From Cyrtodaria siliqua (taxonomy: Eukaryota > Mollusca > Bivalvia > Adapedonta > Hiatellidae): a stretch of 64,000 bases of DNA. Positions 44,266-56,012 of this stretch are shown here, in pieces. Position 1 is the first letter of the stretch, and every line of letters starts with the position of its first letter. The stretch spans positions 1 through 64,000 of the forward strand of contig JAWPHD010002628.1 of the NCBI GenBank assembly GCA_037043455.1. Direction: 5' to 3'. The position numbers were made by a program, and so were the translations under genes. Under the pieces are notes generated by a model, which worked only from the letters and a program-made list of their open reading frames with translations, was not told the origin of the DNA and did no database searches.

Positions 44266-45537
44266 GAACTATTAGCTTACAGTTTATGTCCAGTGGTATG
44301 GGTCTACATTTTTCCTACCATTTATTTGTTTAATATTGATACTGCAAATACTAATTATAACATATATATACCTTTAAAAGATTGAATATTCATTTCAATA
44401 GTTAATACGCTGAAATTCAATTTATGTTTTTTATAATAAATATGTCGCATTATATTTACAAAGGCTGCGGTGCCACACATATATATGAACGTTTGATCTT
44501 TTTATAATGGGACAATTTTAGTTTTATATTAGATCCCATGGCTTTGTCCATAATACACGAGTATAAAGATTTAAAATGTATAATTTTTACTTAGATATTA
44601 ATACAATTGTATCATTATATGATATTGTGATTAATATTACAGAGAGATACCTTTCCAAAAACCTCAATCTGTTAATGTTTTGTTAACGTTTATGCTATTA
44701 GTGTCTAATATCTCCAGATATTATTGTAATTTGCCATGTAAAAGGATCCCATTGGAAATAAGCCAAACTATATTTAGGTAAATAAAGATATTTGTATTAT
44801 TTCAATATAGTTAACACGTTTAAATAATATATTCTCTCTTGCTAGTGACTATATGATATACTTTCACTTTCAAGCCTTTTGTGATATTTAAATCTGTGGT
44901 ATAAGAAGCATTGTGATAATATGTGGTACATGTAATGTGATATCATCTTGACGATTTATGCTTATTATAAAACTGTGATTATTGTACCTAATATATATAT
45001 ATGTATCTTGAGCCTGAAATAAAATGAAATGAAATGAAGTGAGATAAACATACTGATTGATTGTCATTTTGCACAAAGGATAAGCAATTATATAAATCGA
45101 ATTACTCTTTGAATTATATAAAACATCTGGGGCTGCCTGTATAACAGTACAAACAATACCCTAAGGCTTAAGAAGAAAAACAGAACAATACTTTATTACA
45201 TTTCTATCGGGGAAGGATAAGTTTTCTAGATGAAATATAAATCATAATCACTAAATATTAATAAAACTGTATTAATGGCAAAACATTAATTCATTCATAT
45301 TCACTAACCGCAACAATAAATATGTTCAACTTCCTATTTTGGTCAAACTGATAAATTAAAATATATTTGTCGATATTTTCAAAACACGAAGAACCTCCTT
45401 ATTCTGTAAAACAATACAACCATCTACTAGCACTTATATATGTGGTCTCTTGGGCATGTTTAATTGTATACAATCGTATAATGATATGATACAGCTATAG
45501 TTTATGATACAGCTATAGTTTAACAAAGAGATATTAC
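44266..45537. other. Intron sequence, no recognised features
   Basis: AT-rich remainder of the intron between exons 1 and 2. TTATTACATTTCTAT near 45193 repeats the end of module A copy 8, suggesting an A-related fragment. Nothing else supported. Confidence 0.4.
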
Positions 45538-45620
45538 CTGGTTGGGATAGCATGATTTCGTGTGATGACAATCGTCAGGGTGGGCAACAGCTGGACAGTC
45601 GAAGCATAAGGTTGAATCGA
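45538..45620 (-). CDS. LU-Ig gene exon 1 (first found): N-terminal third of LU domain 1
   Basis: Donor GTAATATC after CCAACCAG and an acceptor-like ATTTTGCCATTAG bound 83 bases, 2 bases plus 27 codons: DSTLCFDCPAVAHPDDC then HHTKSCYPNQ. L-C-x2-C is the standard opening of a Ly6/uPAR domain. It leaves in phase 0 to exon 2. Upstream of the acceptor the frame stays open for about 29 further codons with hydrophobic content (VFYVIHVAVYTSLILPL) but no ATG, so it could be either a partial signal peptide or intron. I prefer a separate upstream signal-peptide exon joining in phase 1. That exon is not identified. Confidence 0.78.
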
Positions 45621-45724
45621 CTAATGGCAAAATCAGTGAAGTGTAAACGGCTACATGTATCACATAGAATACACAGAATCTTCTTTCTGAAAAGTATATC
45701 ACGAACAATAGATTGAAGGACCTA

Positions 45725-46140
45725 GTTCACAACGCTAAATGATCATTGAAAAAGCATGGAAAGCTTGCTTATTTACTGCTAACATGCTACATGACCGATT
45801 ATCTCAGGTATATAAACTGAGGAATACTTCAAACTTGACTTTTACGACCAAAAAAATAGCAAATTAACAAGTAAGCTCTACTAAACACAACACTGGGTTG
45901 ATAATTCATTGTTTTTAGAATAAAAACACACCAAAACACAACTAATGAAATACCTTTTTTTATGTTTTAATATGCTGGTTTCATAATAAAGCTGTATTGG
46001 AAGGGCCTCGTCAACTTACACAAAATTGAATACCATCATTTTCTTATGCAATTGTATGTCTAAAAGTGATTTATAGTTTGCTATACAATTGTTTTCCTCC
46101 CCCAAATACAATAAGCTGGAAATAGTTCCTTAACTTTAGG
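45725..46140 (-). repeat. Inverted repeat arm related to the 39-bp array spacer
   Basis: Read on the minus strand this aligns along its whole length with 47575-47995 and 50543-50963 (for example AGTAAATAAGCAAGCTTTC and ACTATTTCCAGC...TATTGTATTT). Identity is moderate, roughly three quarters by eye. It is unique sequence relative to the rest of the window. Confidence 0.75.
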
Positions 46141-46492
46141 TGGTAAAAAGTGTTTGATTGCTGTAAAACACTCTACGGATGGGAATGGCGTCCCAGATCG
46201 ATATAGGATGTTAATATATGAAAATAGCAATGAAATGATATATTAGTATAAATATAGTTATTGGTGCGATATATGTTGGCTTTTACAGTAAAAGTGCAAT
46301 GTTTGGGATGCGACATAGGATGCGATATTTTGTAGCTGTAAGTGCATGCATGATATTGTTTGATGCAACACGTTGGTGTTACATATTCGGAAAGAGTTTA
46401 CGTTTTATTAAATGTTTAGATAATTATTTTTTCTTTATACAATATGAGCCATTAAATGATTTGGATTTTGTCTCATATTCTTTTCACTCATT

Positions 46493-46658
46493 AAGCCCAT
46501 TTTATGTTGCTTTAAAGTATCGCTTAAGCCGGTGCTGGGAGGCGTGACAGGTGTTGCTTCTTATGAACCTCTCATGAACAGACTCGATAAAACCGGGTCT
46601 GCTACTTTTCTCTCTTGTTTGTATTTGTTGCTTCCGAGGAATCACATTTTCAGTATTT
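46493..46658 (+). mobile_element. Module A, copy 9
   Basis: Full module; hairpin 2 CAGACTC / GGGTCTG keeps pairing through a T-G wobble. Ends ATTTTCAGTATTTATTGG. Confidence 0.85.
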
Positions 46659-46916
46659 ATTGGATTAAATTCTCATGAACCGCTAAGCAAAGTGGGAATG
46701 TACTTTATTATTTTGTGTCAAATTAAAGTAGCTCTGCCGCAAACAACAGCCACATTTTACAACATATGCAAACCTACTGATGACGAGGTATATAACTAAT
46801 CAAACTATTTTGAGAATACAAACTTTGTAAACAAAATATAACCGTTTTTAACAAGCCAGACAAAACCATAAAACTGCAGCGTCAAATTTAGAGTTACCAA
46901 CTCATAATTCATAATT

Positions 46917-49900
46917 CAGGTCCTTAAATACTCCAACACTGAATACGTTGGGAAGTATATCCTTAACTACTCCAACACTGAATACGTTGGGAAGTATATC
47001 CTTAACTACTCTACCACTGAATACGTTGGGAAGTATATCCTTAACACGTGAATGAAACGTTACCTGTAATCAGCGCATATACATTATAATATGACCCGAA
47101 CACCTGTCTAGAGCTTTGATAAGCGTGTGTAGTGTAATTTTGTGATTATTTGGCCTGTTAGTTTCTTTAACAAATTGACAAATTGTATCCTCTAAAATAA
47201 CAGACAATGTATAGTCTGGCATTCATTTATCATCGTTCATAAGCACCGAATCGTAACATAATGCGCTTTCTTGTTACGAAATCTACCGGCGTTATGCGAG
47301 TTGTAAATAATTTAATTAGTTATTAATTTCGGAGAGTATCTATTAATTTATGTAAATATACATTGCATAAAAATAAAATGTGTAAAATGTTAAATAAAAT
47401 AAAGATGCTTTCCGTTTCTGTAAATACTTGACTTTGAAAATAATGAAATTGTTAAAGTACCGTCTATCGGTTTTAAACTTAAACTAAAACAACATGACGA
47501 AACGATTGCGTTTAAACACACTTTGGATGACAGTATATACATATTGTGTGTCACATAAACGTACATCTCACAAACAAATTAAGGACCTATTTCCAGCCTA
47601 TTGTATTTAGGTGGGTGGGGGATTTGTATAGGTAACTTTAAATCACTGTTAGACATTGCATGAGAAATAGTTGTGGTCCTCCCAATACAGCTTTTGTATG
47701 AAACCAACAAATTTAAAACATAAAACCAGGTGTTTCATTAGTGTTTCGGAGTGTTTTTATTTTAAAAAACAATGATTTATCAACAATGTTTTGTATTTAG
47801 TACAGATTACTTGTTAATTTGCTTTTAATTCTTCATAAAGGTAAAATTTGAAGTCTTACTGTTTTACCCTGTTCAATCTATCAGTTTTTGTTTTTTTTCA
47901 TAGAGAAACCTTTACTCGGGGCTCAGTTTATATACTTGGACTATTAGGGCATGTTAGCAGTAAATAAGCAAGCTTTCAATGCCTTTACAATAATCATTAA
48001 GCGTTTGGAAATATATCCTTAACTACTCCCCCACTGAATACGTTGGGAATTAGGTCCTTAACTACTCCACCACTAACTACGTTGGAAAATTGGTCATTAA
48101 CTACTCAACCACTAAATACGTTTGAAAATAGGCCCTTAATTACTCCAACACTGAATAGGTTGGGAAATAGGTCCTTAACTATTCCACCACTGAATGCGTT
48201 TGAAAATAGGTCCTGAACTACTCCACCACTGAATACGTTGGGAAATAGGTCCTTAACTACTCCACCACTGAATACGTCGGGAAGTATATCCTTAACTACT
48301 CTACCACTGAATACTTTGGGAAGTATATCCTTAACTACTCCAACACTGAATACCTTGGGAAGTATATCCTTAACTACTCCAACACTGAATACCTTGGGAA
48401 GTATATCCTTAACTACTCCAACACTGAATACCTTGGGAAGTATATCCTTAACTACCCCAACACTGAATACGTTGGGAAGTATATCCTTAACTACTCCAAC
48501 ACTGAATACCTTGGGAAGTATATCTTTTACTATTCCACCACTGAATACCTTGGGAAGTATATCCTTACCTACCCCAACACTGAATACGTTGGGAAGTATA
48601 TCCTTACCTACCCCAACACTGAATACCTGTCGGAAATAGGTCCTTAATTACTCCACCACTGAATACGTTTGAAAATAGGTCCTTAACTACTCCACCACTG
48701 AATACGTTGGGAAATAGGTCCTTAACTACTCCACCACTGAATACGTTTGAAAATAGGTCCTTAACTACTCCAACACTGAATAGGTTGGGAAATATGTCCT
48801 TAACTACTCCACCACTGAATACGTTTGAAAATAGGCCCTTAATTACTCCAACACTGAATAGGTTGGGAAATAGGTCCTTAACTATTCCACCACTGAATGC
48901 GTTTGAAAATAGGTCCTGAACTACTCCACCACTGAATACGTTGGGAAATAGGTCCTTAACTACTCCACCACTGAATACGTCGGGAAGTATATCCTTAACT
49001 ACTCTACCACTGAATACTTTGGGAAGTATATCTTTTACTATTCCACCACTGAATACGTTGGGAAGTATATCCTTAACTACTCCAACACTGAATACCTTGG
49101 GAAGTATATCTTTTACTATTCCACCACTGAATACGTTGGGAAGTATATCCTTACCTACCCCAACACTGAATACGTTGGGAAGTATATCCTTACCTACCCC
49201 AACACTGAATACCTTGGGAAATAGGTCCTTAATTACTCCACCACTGAATACGTTTGAAAATAGGTCCTTAACTACTCCACCACTGAATACGTTGGGAAAT
49301 AGGTCCTTAACTACTCCACCACTGAATACGTTTGAAAATAGGTCCTTAACTACTCCACCACTGAATACGTCGGGAAGTATATCCTTAACTACTCTACCAC
49401 TGAATACTTTGGGAAGTATATCCTTAACTACTCCAACACTGAATACGTTTGAAAATAGGTCCTTAAATACTCCAACACTGAATACGTTGGGAAGTATATC
49501 CTTACCTACCCCAACACTGAATACGTTGGGAAGTATATCCTTAACTACTCCAACACTGAATACGTTGGGAAGTATATCCTTAACTACTCCAACACTGAAT
49601 ACGTTGGGAAGTATATCCTTAACTACTCCAACACTGAATACGTTGGGAAGTATATCCTTAACTACTCCAACACTGAATACGTTGGGAAGTATATCCTTAA
49701 CTACTCCACCACTGAATACGTTGGGAAGTATATTCTTAACTACTCCAACACTGAATACGTTGGGAAGTATATTCTTAACTACTCCAACACTGAATACGTT
49801 GGGAAGTATATTCTTAACTACTCCAACACTGAATACGTTGGGAAGTATATTCTTAACTACTCCAACACTGAATACGTTGGGAAGTATATTCTTAACTACT

Positions 49901-52900
49901 CCAACACTGAATACGTTGGGAAGTATATTCTTAACTACTCCAACACTGAATACGTTGGGAAGTATATCCTTAACTACACTACCACTGAATACGTTGGGAA
50001 ATATATCCTTAACACGTGAATGAAACGTTACCTGTAATCAGCGCATATACATTATAATATGACCCGAACACCTGTCTAGAGCTTTGATAAGCGTGTGTAG
50101 TGTAATTTTGTGATTATTTGGCCTGTTAGTTTCTTTAACAAATTGACAAATTGTATCCTCTAAAATAACAGACAATGTATAGTCTGGCATTCATTTATCA
50201 TCGTTCATAAGCACCGAATCGTAACATAATGCGCTTTCTTGTTACGAAATCTACCGACGTTATGCGAGTTGTAAATAATTTAATTAGTTATTAATTCCGG
50301 AGAGTATCTATTAATTTATGTAAATATACATTACATAAAAATAAAATTTGTAAAATGTTAAATAAAATAAAGATGCTTTCCGTTTCTGTAAATACTTGAC
50401 TTTGAAAATAATGAAATTGTTAAAGTACCGTCTATCGGTTTTAAACTTAAACTAAAACAACATGACGAAACGATTGCGTTTAAACGCACTTTGGATGACA
50501 GTATATAAATATTGTGTGTCACATAAACGTACATCTCACAAACAAATTAAAGACCTATTTCCAGCCTATTGTATTTATGTGGGTGGGGGATTTGTATAGG
50601 TAACTTTAAATCACTGTTAGACATTGCATGAGAAATAGTTGTGGTCCTCCCAATACAGCTTTTGTATGAAACCAACAAATTTAAAACATAAAACCAGGTG
50701 TTTCATTAGTGTTTCGGAGTGTTTTTATTTTAAAAAACAATGATTTATCAACAATGTTTTGTATTTAGTACAGATTACTTGTTAATTTGCTTTTAATTCT
50801 TCATAAAGGTAAAATTTGAAGTCTTACTGTTTTACCCTGTTCAATCTATCAGTTTTTGTTTTTTTTCATAGAGAAACCTTTACTCGGGGCTCAGTTTATA
50901 TACTTGGACTATTAGGGCATGTTAGCAGTAAATAAGCAAGCTTTCAATGCCTTTACAATAATCATTAAGCGTTTGGAAATATATCCTTAACTACTCCCCC
51001 ACTGAATACGTTGGGAATTAGGTCCTTAACTACTCCACCACTAACTACGTTGGAAAATTGGTCATTAACTACTCAACCACTAAATACGTTTGAAAATAGG
51101 CCCTTAATTACTCCAACACTGAATAGGTTGGGAAATAGGTCCTTAACTATTCCACCACTGAATGCGTTTGAAAATAGGTCCTGAACTACTCCACCACTGA
51201 ATACGTTGGGAAATAGGTCCTTAACTACTCCACCACTGAATACGTCGGGAAGTATATCCTTAACTACTCTACCACTGAATACTTTGGGAAGTATATCCTT
51301 AACTACTCCAACACTGAATACCTTGGGAAGTATATCCTTAACTACTCCAACACTGAATACCTTGGGAAGTATATCCTTAACTACTCCAACACTGAATACC
51401 TTGGGAAGTATATCCTTAACTACCCCAACACTGAATACGTTGGGAAGTATATCCTTAACTACTCCAACACTGAATACCTTGGGAAGTATATCTTTTACTA
51501 TTCCACCACTGAATACCTTGGGAAGTATATCCTTACCTACCCCAACACTGAATACGTTGGGAAGTATATCCTTACCTACCCCAACACTGAATACCTGTCG
51601 GAAATAGGTCCTTAATTACTCCACCACTGAATACGTTTGAAAATAGGTCCTTAACTACTCCACCACTGAATACGTTGGGAAATAGGTCCTTAACTACTCC
51701 ACCACTGAATACGTTTGAAAATAGGTCCTTAACTACTCCAACACTGAATAGGTTGGGAAATATGTCCTTAACTACTCCACCACTGAATACGTTTGAAAAT
51801 AGGCCCTTAATTACTCCAACACTGAATAGGTTGGGAAATAGGTCCTTAACTATTCCACCACTGAATGCGTTTGAAAATAGGTCCTGAACTACTCCACCAC
51901 TGAATACGTTGGGAAATAGGTCCTTAACTACTCCACCACTGAATACGTCGGGAAGTATATCCTTAACTACTCTACCACTGAATACTTTGGGAAGTATATC
52001 TTTTACTATTCCACCACTGAATACGTTGGGAAGTATATCCTTAACTACTCCAACACTGAATACCTTGGGAAGTATATCTTTTACTATTCCACCACTGAAT
52101 ACGTTGGGAAGTATATCCTTACCTACCCCAACACTGAATACGTTGGGAAGTATATCCTTACCTACCCCAACACTGAATACCTTGGGAAATAGGTCCTTAA
52201 TTACTCCACCACTGAATACGTTTGAAAATAGGTCCTTAACTACTCCACCACTGAATACGTTGGGAAATAGGTCCTTAACTACTCCACCACTGAATACGTT
52301 TGAAAATAGGTCCTTAACTACTCCACCACTGAATACGTCGGGAAGTATATCCTTAACTACTCTACCACTGAATACTTTGGGAAGTATATCCTTAACTACT
52401 CCAACACTGAATACGTTTGAAAATAGGTCCTTAAATACTCCAACACTGAATACGTTGGGAAGTATATCCTTACCTACCCCAACACTGAATACGTTGGGAA
52501 GTATATCCTTAACTACTCCAACACTGAATACGTTGGGAAGTATATCCTTAACTACTCCAACACTGAATACGTTGGGAAGTATATCCTTAACTACTCCAAC
52601 ACTGAATACGTTGGGAAGTATATCCTTAACAACTCCAACACTGAATACGTTGGGAAGTATATCCTTAACTACTCCACCACTGAATACGTTGGGAAGTATA
52701 TCCTTAACTACTCCACCACTGAATACGTTGGGAAGTATATCCTTAACTACCCCAACACTGAATACGTTGGGAAATAGGTCCTTAACTACTCCAACACTGA
52801 ATACGTTGGGAAGTATATCCTTAACTACTCCAACACTGAATACGTTGGGAAGTATATCCTTAACTACTCCACCACTGAATACGTTGGGAAGTATATCCTT

Positions 52901-53370
52901 AACTACTCCACCACTGAATACGTTGGGAAGTATATCCTTAACTACTCCAACACTGAATACGTTGGGAAGTATATCCTTAACTACTCCACCACTGAATACG
53001 TTGGGAAGTATATCCTTAACTACTCCAACACTGAATACGTTGGGAAGTATATCCTTAACTACTCCAACACTGAATACGTTGAGAAATAGGTCCTTAACTG
53101 ATCTACCACTGAAAACGTTGGGAAATCGGTCCGTAACTACTCCACCACTGAATACGTTGGGAAATCGGTCCTTAACTACTCCACCACTGAATACGTTGGG
53201 ACCTACTCCACCACCGAATACGTTGGGAAATAGGTCCTTAACTACTCCACCTCTGATTACGTTGGGAAATATGTCCTAACTACTCCACCACTGAATACGT
53301 TGGAAAATAGGTCCTTACCTACTCTACCAATGAATTCGTTGGGAAATAGGTCCTTAACTACTCCATCACT
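46917..53370. repeat. 39-bp satellite arrays with two unique spacers
   Basis: Units of 39 bp: TTAACTACTCCAACACTGAA, TACGTTGGGA, then AGTATATCC or AATAGGTCC. Three blocks (46917-47043, 48002-50012, 50970-53370) are separated by two near-identical 950-bp unique spacers. The spacers are part of a 2,968-bp tandem duplication (47041-50008 and 50009-about 52970). The 13-codon period keeps one frame open up to 456 codons (SISLTTPTLNTLG), without gene context. Confidence 0.95.
47041..52976 (+). repeat. 2,968-bp tandem segmental duplication
   Basis: Copy 1 from 47041 and copy 2 from 50009, both starting TTAACACGTGAATGAAACG. Spacer and array portions agree almost base for base, with only scattered substitutions (for example ACCGGCG versus ACCGACG). 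The arrays diverge in unit type near the end of the copies. Confidence 0.9.
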
Positions 53371-53441
53371 GGATACGGGTGCCAAGAAAAAGGTTGTACA
53401 TTCATATTACACGGACACCAATATCAGTATAGATGTTTAAA

Positions 53442-53756
53442 GGTAAGTATAAAAATCGAACAGGAAATGCAGCTTTCGCTGAACATCGTAAACGCTAAAA
53501 CACGCAAAAAGACAAACAAGAATGGCAATAGTAATAATAAATATATATATGATGTCACATACACAAAAATGGCTGACAGTAGGTCTACCGCCTTGGAACG
53601 GTCAGTGGCATAAAGGCCGCTGCGGGTTTAAACCAGGTTCTAGGGTACACCAAACCTCAGACTTACCCTACTGTCATCCCAATTAAACGGGACAGTGTAA
53701 ATAAAGAAATTCCCGCCACGTACTATTCTCTAATCAACAAGGCAGCATTAATAGGC
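53442..53756 (-). mobile_element. Module B, copy 4 (reverse)
   Basis: On the minus strand: GCTGCCTTGTTGATTAGAG, CTGTCCCGTTTAATTGGG, GAGGTTTGGTGTACCC, TTCCAAGGCGGTAG, then one diverged 54-bp-like segment (53525 down to 53459) and the right end TTTCCTGTTCGATTTTTATA. The 39-bp array follows within about 75 bp in the same reading direction. Confidence 0.75.
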
Positions 53757-53868
53757 GATATAAGTAAAGCACAAAGATGCTCGTGTATATATAAATACAA
53801 AAAAACAATAGCCTGGAAAGCCACAGGTTAATTATTATGTAATGATATATATTATGAGTATTACTTAC

Positions 53869-53920
53869 CGTTAGCCATTGACATATCATAGTCCTATTCC
53901 AAGGTGTGCACCAATTACCA
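53869..53920 (-). CDS. Possible small exon, doubtful
   Basis: CCTTATCTTACAG and GTAAGTAA bound 52 bases read as GNWCTPWNRTMICQWLT in one frame. Both splice signals are good, but the phases (2 in, 0 out) do not fit the LU-Ig gene and no domain is recognised. Listed because the splice borders are strong. Confidence 0.18.
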
Positions 53921-54389
53921 CTGTAAGATAAGGCAAATTTATCGTACGCTTTATGTATGTGGAGCAAACGCATGCTGATAAAATAATGATATGGTTTAAA
54001 GGGTAAGTGCGTTTCGTTTTGAAAGGTATTGAAACAATTAAAGTATGCAGTATAGTATGTGGAGTGCCTATGAGTTGATACCATACTTCTATGGTGTAAA
54101 GGGTAACTTTACATTTGGAAAAGGCATAAAAACGAATAAAGCATACGCTAAACTATGTTTAAGAAAACGTGTGAATCGTATGCCTGTTGATTGCATACTG
54201 TCGTAGTTTAAAGGATATTTTTAAGTATATAAGAGCGCTAAAAGGCAAAACACATAATATTTTATATAACGCGTGTGTATGACTTAACGAATTGTTCTCT
54301 TGTTGCTCCGGCATCTGCCAATTCATTAAATACTTGCTTTGTGTCTTCCTCGGTTTTTATTGTTTATATTCATATATAAATGATCATGT
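53921..54389. other. AT-rich DNA without recognised features
   Basis: Unique sequence between two B modules of opposite orientation; GGTAAAGGGTAA-type words recur near 53995 and 54095, a small diverged duplication. Confidence 0.4.
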
Positions 54390-54715
54390 ATGTGTTATAC
54401 TTATATAGTGCCTATACATTATGTCTGTATAACCTGGCGGGGATATCTTTATTTGCACTTTCACACTTTATCGGGATGACAATAAGGTAGGAGTGAGGTT
54501 TGATGCACCATAGAACCTGGTTAAATCCCCCGCGCCTTTTTTCATCATTCCAAGGCGGCAGCCCTAATGTCAACCATTTTATGTTTGTGATGTCATATCT
54601 TGTCCTTTATTCATCTTCGTAGTTATTGTTTTTTTTTCATGCGTGTGTATTGCTGGTTGACGGTGGTACTTGATTGAATGCTGCATTACCTGTTCGACGT
54701 TTAACCACTTATAGG
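54390..54715 (+). mobile_element. Module B, copy 3, with single-copy 54-bp segment
   Basis: TATAACCTGGCGGGGATATC, AGGAGTGAGGTTTGATGCACC, ACCTGGTTAAATCCCC, TTCCAAGGCGGCAGCCCTAA. Then 54621-54696 carries one diverged monomer of the 54-bp satellite (TTTCATGCGTGTG, TGGTACTTGATTGAATGCTG) and the right end ACCTGTTCGACG. No array is present here. Confidence 0.8.
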
Positions 54716-54954
54716 ATATGTTGTCTGCTTTTAATTTAGTCTTTTGGCTGTTACTTGTGATACGCAGGCTTCATAACCGCTGCTCCCAACTAAATTCCAT
54801 TATGTTTATTTCGCTCTTCGGGGCTTTTAATTTTATTAGATACTGGGACTATACGCCGTACGACATGGGGAAGCATATAACTCCATGTCCACCGCCGTAT
54901 GCATGCCATCTTTGGATGGTTAAAATTGTGTACTATTGATTTTATGAATATTGA

Positions 54955-55090
54955 GTTCTGCTCAACCCGGGGCTAGAGGGCGTGAGCGGTAGCTAGCATA
55001 TTTCACTACCGCTCATGAACAGTCTCAATCAAACCGAGACTGCAATATTTCGTATGTGTCGTGCTCGGCCGTTTCCAAAGGTCCATTATC
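54955..55090 (+). mobile_element. Module A, copy 10, with compensatory stem changes
   Basis: Hairpin 1 is TGAGCGGTAG / CTACCGCTCA (54983-55015) and hairpin 2 is CAGTCTC / GAGACTG (55020-55042). In the other copies the stems read TGAGAGGT / ACCTCTCA and CAGACTC / GAGTCTG, so both stems changed on both sides while pairing is kept. The rest of the module (GTGTCGTGCTCGG, TTTCCAAAGG) is diverged. Confidence 0.85.
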
Positions 55091-55534
55091 ATACTTTTTT
55101 TTTTATATATCTACTTGGCTTATAAATACCATACTTTGAAGGGTACTTTACGTTTTGGAACACAATACAAACAAATCAAGTACACGCCAGAATAATCGAT
55201 GTAAGACGTATAGATCGCACGGGGCGGATTAAAAAAATGCCGTTGTTTAAAACAAAAGAAATATTGGAAATGTCTACAAAGCAAAACATAAACCATAATA
55301 ATAGTGGATCAAACGCTTGTTGGTCAAACTAATGACATAGTTTAAAATGACTCACGATATGTTTTAGAAACGTATGAAAACAAACCAGATCTTAAGTAGT
55401 GATAAAGACCACCGGACCAAACACATATAACAAACACATATAACAAACACAGTACATGTACAAATGGGAAATAACTATACGTGATTTGGTTATTCATTTA
55501 TAAAAACATTTTATATTACAAAAGTAGATGCGCT
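55091..55534. other. AT-rich DNA without recognised features
   Basis: Nothing supported between module A copy 10 and the 28-bp array, apart from a short ACACATATAACAA duplication near 55425. Confidence 0.4.
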
Positions 55535-56012
55535 GACATATCAATAAGGTAGTCATTATTGTTACATATCACTAAGGTAGTCATTATTGTTACATATCAA
55601 TAAGGTAGTCATTATTGTTACATATCAATAAGGTAGTCATTATTGTTACATATCAATAAGGTAGTCATTATTGTTACATATCACTAAGGTAGTCATTATT
55701 GTTACATATCAATAAGGTAGTCATTATTGTTACATATCAATAAGGTAGTCATTATTGTTACATATCAATAAGGTAGTCATTATTGTTACATATCAATAAG
55801 GTAGTCATTATTGTTACATATCAATAAGGTAGTCATTATTGTTACATATCAATAAGGTAGTCATTAATGTTACATATCAATAAGGTAGTCATTATTGTTA
55901 CATATCAATAAGGTAGTCATTATTGTTACATATCAATAAGGTAGTCATTATTGTTACATATCAATAAGGTAGTCATTAGTGTTACATATCAATAAGGTAG
56001 TCATCAGTGTTA
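55535..56012. repeat. 28-bp minisatellite array, 17 units
   Basis: Very homogeneous unit ACATATCAATAAGGTAGTCA plus TTATTGTT, with single changes (CACTAAGG, ATTAATG, ATTAGTG), so probably young or homogenised. Confidence 0.97.

Larger units (their letters stand above)
12644..45620 (-). other. Gene model: tandem Ly6/LU - mucin stalk - tandem Ig protein
   Basis: Ten exons read right to left (45538-45620 to 12644-12808) join with GT-AG borders and uninterrupted phase into about 410 residues: LU domain 1 (exons 1-3), LU domain 2 (exons 4-6), Thr/Pro stalk plus first half of Ig1 (exon 7), second half of Ig1 (exon 8), Ig2 (exons 9-10), stop. Modules are 1-1 phase units, the classic shuffling-compatible arrangement. 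Both LU domains are cut by introns at equivalent points (phases 1-0, 0-0, 0-1), and both Ig domains are split in phase 0. Introns range from 0.7 to 12.5 kb and hold the 54-, 57- and 17-bp arrays. The signal-peptide exon was not found. No transmembrane segment or GPI-type tail follows Ig2, so a secreted recognition or adhesion protein is the simplest inference. Name and function unknown. Confidence 0.75.

Noticed and set aside
48941..53279. Frames of 360 and 456 codons in the 39-bp array
   Set aside because: Same reason: 13-codon period without stops, duplicated as DNA together with non-coding spacer.
55535..56012. Regular 28-bp repeats considered as a CRISPR array
   Set aside because: Units are contiguous with no unique spacers, and the genome is eukaryotic; a plain minisatellite.
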